Shown: in pieces, positions 7,352 to 15,285 of the stretch | Layout: each line of letters starts with the position of its first letter | Numbering within the stretch: position 1 is the stretch's first letter | Assembly: GCA_001004665.1 (NCBI GenBank) | Contig: LCRO01000004.1 | Coordinates: 1 to 33,203 of the forward strand | Source: Candidatus Adlerbacteria bacterium GW2011_GWA1_54_10 | GTDB lineage: Bacteria; Patescibacteriota; Minisyncoccia; Phycocordibacterales; SBAW01 | Direction of reading: 5' to 3' | Length of the DNA stretch: 33,203 nucleotides | Made by a program: the position numbers and the translations under genes | Notes under the pieces: model-generated | What the model was told of the DNA's origin: nothing | The model's database searches: none | Seen by the model: only the letters and a program-made list of their open reading frames with translations

Positions 7352-9958
7352 TCACTTGAGGCGCAACGCGCGCCCCAGATATTTCCCTGTATGCGAGTCT
7401 TTATTCTCCGCAATTTCTTCCGGCGTACCCTTTGCTAACAGCTGGCCGCCGCTCTCCCCTCCTTCCGGCCCGAAATCAAGCACATAATCGGCGTTTTTTA
7501 TGATATCCATATTGTGCTCTATAAGCACCACGGTATTGCCAGCCGCTACAAGGCGATTAAGAATGTCTATTAATTTTTTTACATCCTCGTAATGCAGACC
7601 GACTGTCGGCTCGTCCAAAAGATAGATGGTTCTCTGCAGGTGCGGCCGGTATAGCTCCGACGATATCTTGACACGCTGTGCCTCGCCGCCCGAGAGCGTC
7701 GTCGCAGATTGCCCCAGTTCCAAATAACCGAGGCCCACCTCATCCAAAGTCTTGAGTCTGTCGTGGACTGCCGGAATGTCCTCGAAAAATTTTAGCGCCT
7801 CTTCAACCGTCATGCGCAAACATTCGTAAATGCTTTTCTTTTTGTACTTGATCTCGAGAGTTTCTTTCATGAACCGTTTTCCGCCGCAGATATCACAAGT
7901 AACATACACCGTCGGCAAAAAATGCATTTCGACCGCAATGGTGCCGTTGCCCTCGCACGCCTCGCAGCGCCCGCCGCCGCGCGCTTGCGGCACATTGAAG
8001 GAAAATCTGCTCGCCTTCCACCCCCGCGCGCGGGCCTCGGCGGTTTCCGCAAAAAGCTCACGTACAAATGTGAACGCGCCCGTATACGTGGCCGGATTAC
8101 TACGAGGCGTGCGGCCTATCGGGCTTTGGTCAATGAGAATGGCGCGGTTCAAATGCTCGGCCCCCTCGAAGCGCGATGCGTTGAATGTCTTATTCGAGCG
8201 ATACCGCTTGTCAAAGCGCGCGCGCAAATTCTCATGCAATATCTCGTATAAAAACGTAGACTTCCCCGAGCCTGATACGCCGGTTACGGCGACAATCCGC
8301 CCGAGCGGCACCTCCACGTTTAGATTCTTGATGTTAAAGCACGCCCCGCCGCGTATCTTGAGAGCGCTCTTGTCCTTGTCGCGCCGCTCGGGCGGCACGG
8401 GAATGGTTTTCTCTCCGCGCAGGTATGCGAGCGTAATGCTCTCTCCACCGGCCGGCGGACTTTTTTGCGTGAGCAGTTTATCGAGATATCCTTCCGCTAC
8501 TATCTCGCCGCCGTGCACACCCGCGCCCGGCCCGATGTCGACAATATAGTCGCTGGAATAAATCGTGTCCTCGTCGTGCTCTACGACGATTATTGTATTG
8601 CCGAGGTCGCGTAGGTTAACGAGCGTTTTTATCAGCCGCTCGTTGTCCCGCTGATGCAGGCCTATAGTCGGCTCGTCGAGCACATAAAGCGCGCCCACCA
8701 GCCCGCTCCCCAACTGGCTCGCCAGGCGGATTCGCTGTGCCTCGCCGCCGGAGAGAGTGTTCGCGCGCCGTTCCAGCGTCAAATAGTCCAGTCCTACGTT
8801 AAGCATGAATTTAAGCCTCGAGGCGATCTCCTTGATAACCGTTTTTGATATCTCCTGGTCTTTTTTGGAAAGCTCCAGTTTATTGAAGAACTCGGAGGCA
8901 TTTTTTACAGACTGTCGCGTAACATCAACAATATTTTTCTTATCACCAAGAAAAACATTCAGCGCCTCCGGCCGTAGGCGCGCGCCATGGCACACGGGGC
9001 AAGGCTCGTCGGTCCAGAAGTGCTTTGTGCCGAGGCCGTTGCACGCAGGACACGCGCCGTACGGGGAGTTAAAGGAGAAAAGCCGCGGCTCGACCTCCGG
9101 GAAGGAAAATCCGTCGTACGGACACATGAATTTGCTCGATATGATACGGCTCCTTACCCCGAGCTTGGTTGAAGGTTCAGGTTCTTCAACTTTTACCAGC
9201 CCATCGGCCTCGCCCAGAGCGCGCTCCACTGCCTCCGACAGACGTTCTATAGCCGACCTTCTATCGCGCCCAAATTCGGATATGAGTATCTCGTCCACCA
9301 AAGCGTCTATATCGTGCTTTTTGTAACGCGAGAGCTCCACGCGCTCACGCAGGGAAATAAGATTGCCGTCTATTTTCGCCTTTTCAAACCCTTTGCCCAA
9401 CAGGTCGTAAAGGAGCTGATAGTACTCGCCCTTGCGCCCCATGACTAGCGGCGCGTATATCCGGACAAAATCTTCCGATATCTCGACGCCCATAATGCGG
9501 CGCGCCTTCTTCGGTATATGGCTTTGTACCGTTTCAATGACGCTTTGAATAATTTCTTCGTTGCTGTGCTTTTTTATCTCGCGCCCGCAAACAAGACAGT
9601 GTGGCTTGCCCACACGGGCAAACAGTATACGCAGGTAGTCATAAATTTCGGTAACGGTAGCGACCGTCGAGCGTGGGTTGTTTGACCTGCTTTTCTGGTC
9701 TATAGAAATGGCCGGCGAAAGGCCCGTTATCTCCTCGACGTCGGGCTTTTGCATCTGGCGCAAAAATTGCCGCGCGTATGCCGATAGCGACTCTATATAG
9801 CGCCTCTGCCCCTCCGCAAAAATCGTGTCGAATGCCAAAGACGATTTTCCGCTACCCGACAATCCAGTGAACACGATCATTTTGTTCCTCGGGATTTTGA
9901 GATCAATGTTTTTTAGGTTATGCGTCTTGGCGCCTTTGATGTGTATATATTCCTCCAT
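7352..9958 (-). CDS. uvrA: UvrABC system protein A
   Basis: ORF runs to 10000; likely start MEEYIHIKGAKTHNLKNIDLKIPRNK. Two ABC ATPase halves, zinc-finger CxxC motifs. Confidence 0.97.
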   Translation of the reverse strand: MEEYIHIKGAKTHNLKNIDLKIPRNKMIVFTGLSGSGKSSLAFDTIFAEGQRRYIESLSAYARQFLRQMQKPDVEEITGLSPAISIDQKSRSNNPRSTVATVTEIYDYLRILFARVGKPHCLVCGREIKKHSNEEIIQSVIETVQSHIPKKARRIMGVEISEDFVRIYAPLVMGRKGEYYQLLYDLLGKGFEKAKIDGNLISLRERVELSRYKKHDIDALVDEILISEFGRDRRSAIERLSEAVERALGEADGLVKVEEPEPSTKLGVRSRIISSKFMCPYDGFSFPEVEPRLFSFNSPYGACPACNGLGTKHFWTDEPCPVCHGARLRPEALNVFLGDKKNIVDVTRQSVKNASEFFNKLELSKKDQEISKTVIKEIASRLKFMLNVGLDYLTLERRANTLSGGEAQRIRLASQLGSGLVGALYVLDEPTIGLHQRDNERLIKTLVNLRDLGNTIIVVEHDEDTIYSSDYIVDIGPGAGVHGGEIVAEGYLDKLLTQKSPPAGGESITLAYLRGEKTIPVPPERRDKDKSALKIRGGACFNIKNLNVEVPLGRIVAVTGVSGSGKSTFLYEILHENLRARFDKRYRSNKTFNASRFEGAEHLNRAILIDQSPIGRTPRSNPATYTGAFTFVRELFAETAEARARGWKASRFSFNVPQARGGGRCEACEGNGTIAVEMHFLPTVYVTCDICGGKRFMKETLEIKYKKKSIYECLRMTVEEALKFFEDIPAVHDRLKTLDEVGLGYLELGQSATTLSGGEAQRVKISSELYRPHLQRTIYLLDEPTVGLHYEDVKKLIDILNRLVAAGNTVVLIEHNMDIIKNADYVLDFGPEGGESGGQLLAKGTPEEIAENKDSHTGKYLGRALRLK

Positions 9959-10014
9959 GCAATGCAAACCGCCCCGGGATTGCGCCGAGGGGGTAGGCAT
10001 GGATTATACCACGG

Positions 10015-12075
10015 TTACTTTTTCTTTTTGCTTCCGCCAGTCAGAGCGTAAAGCTCGTCGCGTATCAAAGCCGCGGTTTCGAAGTCGAGATTTTTTACCG
10101 CTTCCGCCATCTGCCGGCGCTTTCCCGCGACAAATTTGCGCGGATTTTTTTTATATTGGTCCTTCTCTATGACCATAAGCTCGCTCACCGCCTTTCCATG
10201 CTCGCTTCGCAGTTCTTCCGTGATGTCTCTGATGTTTTTTTTGATGGTTGTCGGCGTGATGCCGTGCTTTTTGTTGTATTCCTCCTGCAGTTTGCGCCGG
10301 CGCCGCGTCTCTCCTATCGCTTTTTTGAGAGACGGAGTTTCCATATCGGCATACAAAATGACGCGGCCAGCCGCGTTGCGCGCGGCACGACCTATCGTTT
10401 GTATAAGTGAAACTTCACTGCGCAAAAAACCCTCCTTGTCGGCGTCGAGTATCGCCACAAGTTCCACTTCGGGCAAGTCGAGGCCCTCGCGCAAAAGGTT
10501 GACGCCTACGAGCACGTCAAAGTCTCCGCGGCGAAGCTCGGTCAGCGTCACAATGCGCTCCAAGGTTTCGATATCGCTGTGCAGATACTTCGCCTTTAAC
10601 TTTTTTTCTTTAAGATATTCCGACAAATCCTCGGCCATTTTTTTTGTAAGAGTGGTTACCAGTACTCTGGAGCCCTTTCTAATGATTTTTGCCGCCTCAT
10701 TCAAAATGTCCTGCACTTGTCCACCATAACAATCAGATAGCAAGGTCTCGCCTTGCTTAACACTTTTTTGGATTTGTGTAAACCCGGTCACTGGACGGAC
10801 TTCTACTATCGGGTCCAGTAATCCGGTCGGTCTGATAATTTGTTCGATAATGTTTTTTCCGGATTTTCCGCGCTCATATGCTCCCGGCGTTGCCGAAGTA
10901 TATAAGACCTGTACTACTTGGCTCTCAAATTCCTCAAACATGAGCGGCCGATTGTCTATTGCGGAAGGCAGGCGGAAACCGTACTCGACCAGCATCTGCT
11001 TGCGCGATCGGTCGCCCTCGTACATCGCGCCTATTTGCGGCACGGTGACGTGGCTTTCGTCGATGATAGTTAAAAAGTTTTTAGGAAAGTAATCAAGTAG
11101 GGTGTATGGCGGTTCTCCAGGTTTGCGCCCGTCGAAGTGACGCGAATAATTCTCGATGCCGTTACAGTAGCCTACCTCGCGTATCATTGCGAGATCGTGA
11201 TTTGTTCGGCGTTTAAGACGCTCCGATTCGAGGAGCTTCCCTGCGCGCTCGAGCTTTTGCAGATGTACTTTAAGCTCGGCGCGTATGTCCTGTATCGCCC
11301 GCGCGCGCTCGTCCTCCGGAGTAACATAATGCTTTGCCGGAAAGATAAAAATTTCACCAAGGTTCGACCTTGATGAAATTTCCGCGCGTGTTATCGCGTC
11401 AATGCTGCGGATGCTCTCTATTTGGCCGCCGGCAAACTCCACCCGGTATATGACGCGCTCCGCCGCAGGCTGTATCTCGACGCTATTGCCGAGAGCGCGG
11501 AAAGTTCCGGGCGTCAGGTCTGCGTTCGTGCGCTCGAAATAAATATTGACCAGCTCGCGGACGAGCTCGGCGCGGGTCTTTATCATTCCCTGCCTAAGCT
11601 CCAGATTTACTTTGCGGTATTCCTCGGGCGAGCCGAGCGCATAAATACACGACACAGAAGCTACGATTATCACGTCGCGTCTCGTCAGGAGCGCCTGCGT
11701 CGAAGCATGGCGGAGCCGCTCTATCTCCTCGTTTATCTGCGCCTCTTTCTCTATGTAAGTATCGCTGTGCGGGATATACGCCTCGGGCTGGTAGTAGTCG
11801 TAGTAAGAAACGAAATAATGTACCGCGTTGTCGGGAAAAAACTCGCGATACTCCTGCGCAAGTTGTGCGGCGAGCGTCTTGTTATGCGCTATGACGAGCG
11901 TCGGCTTTTGGACCTTCTCTATGACGTTAGCGACCGTAAAAGTCTTGCCCGAGCCCGTAACCCCCAAAAGAGTCTGGTGCCGCTCCCCGCGTCGGAGACC
12001 GTCTGTCAGAGCCTTTATCGCTTTTGGTTGATCTCCCGCCGGTTTATGTGCTGATTTTATCTTGAACAGGCGCAT
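10015..12075 (-). CDS. uvrB: UvrABC system protein B
   Basis: 686 aa; GVTGSGKTFTVANVI, YYDYYQPEAYIP, VGVNLLREGLDLPEVELVAILDADKEGFLRS, C-terminal UVR motif. Confidence 0.98.
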   Translation of the reverse strand: MRLFKIKSAHKPAGDQPKAIKALTDGLRRGERHQTLLGVTGSGKTFTVANVIEKVQKPTLVIAHNKTLAAQLAQEYREFFPDNAVHYFVSYYDYYQPEAYIPHSDTYIEKEAQINEEIERLRHASTQALLTRRDVIIVASVSCIYALGSPEEYRKVNLELRQGMIKTRAELVRELVNIYFERTNADLTPGTFRALGNSVEIQPAAERVIYRVEFAGGQIESIRSIDAITRAEISSRSNLGEIFIFPAKHYVTPEDERARAIQDIRAELKVHLQKLERAGKLLESERLKRRTNHDLAMIREVGYCNGIENYSRHFDGRKPGEPPYTLLDYFPKNFLTIIDESHVTVPQIGAMYEGDRSRKQMLVEYGFRLPSAIDNRPLMFEEFESQVVQVLYTSATPGAYERGKSGKNIIEQIIRPTGLLDPIVEVRPVTGFTQIQKSVKQGETLLSDCYGGQVQDILNEAAKIIRKGSRVLVTTLTKKMAEDLSEYLKEKKLKAKYLHSDIETLERIVTLTELRRGDFDVLVGVNLLREGLDLPEVELVAILDADKEGFLRSEVSLIQTIGRAARNAAGRVILYADMETPSLKKAIGETRRRRKLQEEYNKKHGITPTTIKKNIRDITEELRSEHGKAVSELMVIEKDQYKKNPRKFVAGKRRQMAEAVKNLDFETAALIRDELYALTGGSKKKK
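11349..11381. repeat. 33-bp near-perfect palindrome inside uvrB
   Basis: AAATTTCA-C-CAAGGT-TCG-ACCTTG-A-TGAAATTT; 14 bp stem with one mismatch and a 3-nt loop. Confidence 0.85.
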
Positions 12076-12086
12076 TGCGCCTTATA

Positions 12087-12533
12087 TTATTGCGGTCGCT
12101 CCACTTTTACCAGTTCCACTTCAAATATAAGCGTCGCGTTCGGGGGAATGGGGCCGCGGCCTTGCTCGCCATAGGCCATCTCCGGAGGGATTATGAGGAG
12201 TCGTTTACCGCCCTGGCGCATGCCGGGCAGGCCCTGCTCCCATCCCTGTATCATGAGCCCCGCCCCTATCATGAAGCGGGGAGGCTCCTCCCCGCTCGAG
12301 GTGTCAAAAACCGTACCGTCCTGCAGGCGGCCGGTATAGTTGACGGTCAAAATATCACCCGGCCGAGCCTCTTCGCCCGTGCCTATCGTTTCGTCCTGGA
12401 CAACGAGCTGTCCCGACTGGCCTATGCTGCCGCTTTCTCCAAAAAAAGCGAGCGGATTGCTATAGATAAAGAAAAGCGCAGTGACCGCGAGAGCCACGAC
12501 CACCGCGATACCCGTCTTAAGACTTTTATTCAT
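12087..12533 (-). CDS. FKBP-type peptidyl-prolyl cis-trans isomerase with N-terminal membrane anchor
   Basis: 148 aa; VNYTGRLQDGTVFDTS, IQGWEQGLPGMRQGGKRLLIIPPEMAYGEQGRGPIPPNATLIFEVELV. Confidence 0.96.
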   Translation of the reverse strand: MNKSLKTGIAVVVALAVTALFFIYSNPLAFFGESGSIGQSGQLVVQDETIGTGEEARPGDILTVNYTGRLQDGTVFDTSSGEEPPRFMIGAGLMIQGWEQGLPGMRQGGKRLLIIPPEMAYGEQGRGPIPPNATLIFEVELVKVERPQ

Positions 12534-13510
12534 ATGTTAAAACGATACACCCGCATAAAGTCCGGGGCAATCTCGGATATCCCCTTGTCTATAATTACTT
12601 TCCTCACGCGCAAAGAGTCGAGCGCGGATGCGGTCTCCACGGAATTTGTATCTCCAGGCGCAAGGAGCGCGCTGTTGAACCCGTATAAAGCCAACGCGAT
12701 AAAAGCAACCAGCGCGCCGGAAAAAAGCATTGGAGAGGGCTGAAATTCTATTTTGTGCAGAAAAGCGGCCGCAACAAGGAGTGTCAGAGCTGTCGCCACT
12801 GTGCCGAGTGCAAGAGCCGCGCTCTCGCGCGGCTCTGCCGCAATGCGGACAAGTTGCCGCAGGACCGAGTCGGTTAGCGGCTGGCTCTGTACGACAGCCG
12901 CGCCCTCGTCCTGCGGCAAGCTCCATCCTCCGTCGGCGGCCGCGGAGGGCGCGCCGAAATATTGCACGACATAGGTTGCGGGTTCTCCGTTGTAAAAACC
13001 TTGTGCGACGCCGACGCCTATTTCCGAATATTGGGCCTTTGTGATATTTGCCCGGTGCGAAGGCGAGGACATCCACGCATCGATAACATCGCGCGAGTCT
13101 ACAAAACGCACTGCCAAATTCTCACCCGCGTAGCGATACTCATATCCCGCCTCGCGCAGCCATGCCCACGGGTCTTTGCCGTAGGGCGCGGAATGCGCGA
13201 AGTAGCCGCGCGACGCCATGTCCTGCGCCTTGCGCTCCGCCGCGGCCCCGAGCTGGGCCGCGGCGTGCAAGCGCGGCGCGCCGAGCGCCGCGCGCTCCTC
13301 GTTGGTGAGCGTTATTATCTCACTGCTTATGACCGCGGCAAAAAGCCCGGGTGCTTTCTGTCGCAATATCAGGTTTCCCACCAAAAAGACCTCCGCCGCA
13401 AGAGCGGCATAAAGAAAGAATAGGAGCCAGTGGTCGCGCAGAAGGTGCGGGCGATAAGCGTTGCCTTTTGCCGGCAGAACGTGTTTGAGCAGGTTGCGGA
13501 AAAATTGCAT
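12530..13510 (-). CDS. CAP/SCP-domain membrane protein
   Basis: 326 aa; LTNEERAALGAPRLHAAAQL, AHSAPYGKDPWAWLREAGYEYRYAGENLAV, WMSSPSHRANITKAQYSEIGVGVA; flanking TM segments. Confidence 0.95.
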   Translation of the reverse strand: MQFFRNLLKHVLPAKGNAYRPHLLRDHWLLFFLYAALAAEVFLVGNLILRQKAPGLFAAVISSEIITLTNEERAALGAPRLHAAAQLGAAAERKAQDMASRGYFAHSAPYGKDPWAWLREAGYEYRYAGENLAVRFVDSRDVIDAWMSSPSHRANITKAQYSEIGVGVAQGFYNGEPATYVVQYFGAPSAAADGGWSLPQDEGAAVVQSQPLTDSVLRQLVRIAAEPRESAALALGTVATALTLLVAAAFLHKIEFQPSPMLFSGALVAFIALALYGFNSALLAPGDTNSVETASALDSLRVRKVIIDKGISEIAPDFMRVYRFNI

Positions 13511-13524
13511 GTTAAAATTTTACC

Positions 13525-14310
13525 ATGCGGTTTTGGGCGGTATTTATATTAGTACTTGCAACGAGCTTGCCCGCAGCGGCCTTGGCGGCGGGATTTGCAA
13601 AGGGGTCAATTTTTCTTTCAAAGCCTTCCGTTATAGAGGGAGAGACCGTGCTTATCCATGCCGTAGTCGCAAATGATGCGGCGAGCGCATTTTCGGGCGA
13701 GCTGGTGCTTGCGGATGACAAAAAAATAGGCGCGGTGCCTCTGACGCTGTCCGCGGGCGAAGCGCAAGCCGTTTCCGTGTCGTGGAAACCGCAGTCCGGA
13801 GCGCACACGGTGATTGCGGAGCTTAAGAATAAAGACGGCGAGACAGTGGAAAAAGAGTCCGCCACTTTTTATATAAAACCGAAGCCGGCCGCCTCCGCCG
13901 CAAACGCGGCTTCGGCGGGCCAAGCAAGCCAGAGCGCGGCCGTTGGATCATCCCAGCCGATCCAGAACAAAATAGCAAGCTTCTCGCCCGGGACCGCGGA
14001 GGCCGCGGCGCCGGTTTTCCAAGTAATGGACTCCGTGCGCGAGAAGGCGGCGGATTTTTTGGACAATCAAATAGCAAAAGCCAAATCGGAGATAGAAAAG
14101 CGCCCCGGCTTGGTAGAGGGAGTGCAGACGGAAAATTTGCCGAGCACTTTCGACTGGCTGTGGACGATCGTTTATACGATACTTCTGTACGTTTGGACGA
14201 TATTGCGCTTTATCGTCGGATACGCCGGCATATTTTATCCAGTGCTTGCCGTCGCTTTCTTCTATCTGCTGTGGAAAATAATCTCGCGGTTCAGGAGACC
14301 GAGGTACTAG
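13525..14310 (+). CDS. Secreted/anchored protein with CARDB-like domain and C-terminal TM
   Basis: 261 aa; signal-like N-terminus, Ig/CARDB-like region SKPSVIEGETVLIHAVVANDAASAFSGELVLADD, hydrophobic C-terminus. Confidence 0.75.
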   Translation: MRFWAVFILVLATSLPAAALAAGFAKGSIFLSKPSVIEGETVLIHAVVANDAASAFSGELVLADDKKIGAVPLTLSAGEAQAVSVSWKPQSGAHTVIAELKNKDGETVEKESATFYIKPKPAASAANAASAGQASQSAAVGSSQPIQNKIASFSPGTAEAAAPVFQVMDSVREKAADFLDNQIAKAKSEIEKRPGLVEGVQTENLPSTFDWLWTIVYTILLYVWTILRFIVGYAGIFYPVLAVAFFYLLWKIISRFRRPRY

Positions 14311-14320
14311 CTTCGCAAAC

Positions 14321-14758
14321 TTATTTTACGAAGCGATTTGACCTCCAGTGCCAAAAGGAAGTGGAGAAAAGAAAAAGCGCAAGCAGTGCCGATATGGCGC
14401 AATATTGGCAAATAGCCCCAATGAGCGTCAGCTGGACGTAAAAAATCGCGTACGCCGAGTACAGCACCCCCAGGCCGGTATAAGCAAGCGCGCCGATGCA
14501 CAACGCGAGCGAGCGCGGCTCTATGGCAAGCAGTACCGCAAGCGCGAGCATGTATGCGTAATATACGAGTCCGAGATACGACCATGGCACGCCGAAAAAT
14601 TTCGAATACTCGCTTGTCAAAACTTCCTCACATCCCTTGATAGCGCATCCCGGCACCGCGTTGTAGTACTGGAAGTACGAAAGGTACAGAGTATCGCCGA
14701 GGCCGATGAGCGCAAGCGCAATAAGTATGTATGGCGCAAGCGGCAGACGCTGATTCAT
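14321..14758 (-). CDS. Vitamin K epoxide reductase (VKOR) family protein
   Basis: 145 aa; multiple TMs, CAIKGCEEVLTSEYSKFFGVPWSYLGLVYY and CQYC active-site motif. Confidence 0.93.
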   Translation of the reverse strand: MNQRLPLAPYILIALALIGLGDTLYLSYFQYYNAVPGCAIKGCEEVLTSEYSKFFGVPWSYLGLVYYAYMLALAVLLAIEPRSLALCIGALAYTGLGVLYSAYAIFYVQLTLIGAICQYCAISALLALFLFSTSFWHWRSNRFVK

Positions 14759-15120
14759 GGCGCCATATTACCATTCCTCTCGTCCTCGCGCCTCTCTACC
14801 TGGTCCTCGTCAAAACCGAAGTGGTGCGCCACCTCGTGCCATATCGTTTCGCGGATCACTTGTGCGACCGACGTTCTGTCTTCTTTCGCGCATTTTTCTA
14901 TCGGCTTTTGATACAGAGTAATGGTGTCGGGCAAAGTTGCTCCCATTCCATACCAGTCGCCGCGCGCAGTCGCGGGTATACCTTGATACAGACCTAAAAG
15001 ATCGTCCGTAGACCCGTCCTCCACTAAAAACGCGACGTTCTCAATTAATCCGCGATATTTTTCCGGTACCGCATTGGGGAATTCTTCTTCAATCAATTTT
15101 TCAAATTCTTCCCGCGTCAT
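14755..15120 (-). CDS. Zincin-like metallopeptidase family protein (PF06262-like)
   Basis: From MTREEFEKLIEEEF; HEVAHHFGFDEDQV (HExxH), ITLYQKPIE. Confidence 0.9.
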   Translation of the reverse strand: MTREEFEKLIEEEFPNAVPEKYRGLIENVAFLVEDGSTDDLLGLYQGIPATARGDWYGMGATLPDTITLYQKPIEKCAKEDRTSVAQVIRETIWHEVAHHFGFDEDQVERREDERNGNMAP

Positions 15121-15132
15121 GATAGAAGTATA

Positions 15133-15166
15133 CAAAAAGCCCGACACGTTTTCAGTGCGTCGGGCG
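15133..15166 (-). terminator. Rho-independent terminator
   Basis: Minus strand GCCCGACGCACTGAAAACGTGTCGGGCTTTTTG; stem 15140-15166 followed by T5. Confidence 0.85.
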
Positions 15167-15281
15167 GAATAGGTTGGCCCGCGGCTAAGGGATTCCTCCC
15201 CCCAACCAGTATGACCACTCAAGAGCCTGCACGGCTCCTCTAGAGCTTCGTGGCTGTACGCCGGCGGGCCTTAACGCATAA
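15134..15281 (-). ncRNA. Candidate structured small RNA between FAD oxidase and metallopeptidase genes
   Basis: Minus strand: TTGGTT-17 nt-CATTAT promoter-like pair, then long-range GGCCCGCCGGC/GCCGCGGGCC pairing, GAGCC-GTGCA-GGCTC hairpin, conserved GGTTGGGGGGAGGAATCCC, and a terminator at 15133-15166. No ORF of note. Confidence 0.45.
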
Positions 15282-15285
15282 TGCA

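Noticed and set aside
7830-8549. 239-aa + strand ORF antisense to uvrA
   Set aside because: Shadow ORF of a confidently assigned gene.
13265-13300. GCGCGGCGC...GCGCCGCGC palindrome in the CAP gene
   Set aside because: Encodes the canonical RAALGAPRL core of the CAP domain; GC-rich codons explain it by chance.
15177-15270. tRNA-like region (7-bp GGCCCGC/GCGGGCC closing stem, ~95 nt)
   Set aside because: No T-arm consensus (GGTTCGANNCC) or convincing D and anticodon arms; kept only as a generic structured RNA candidate.
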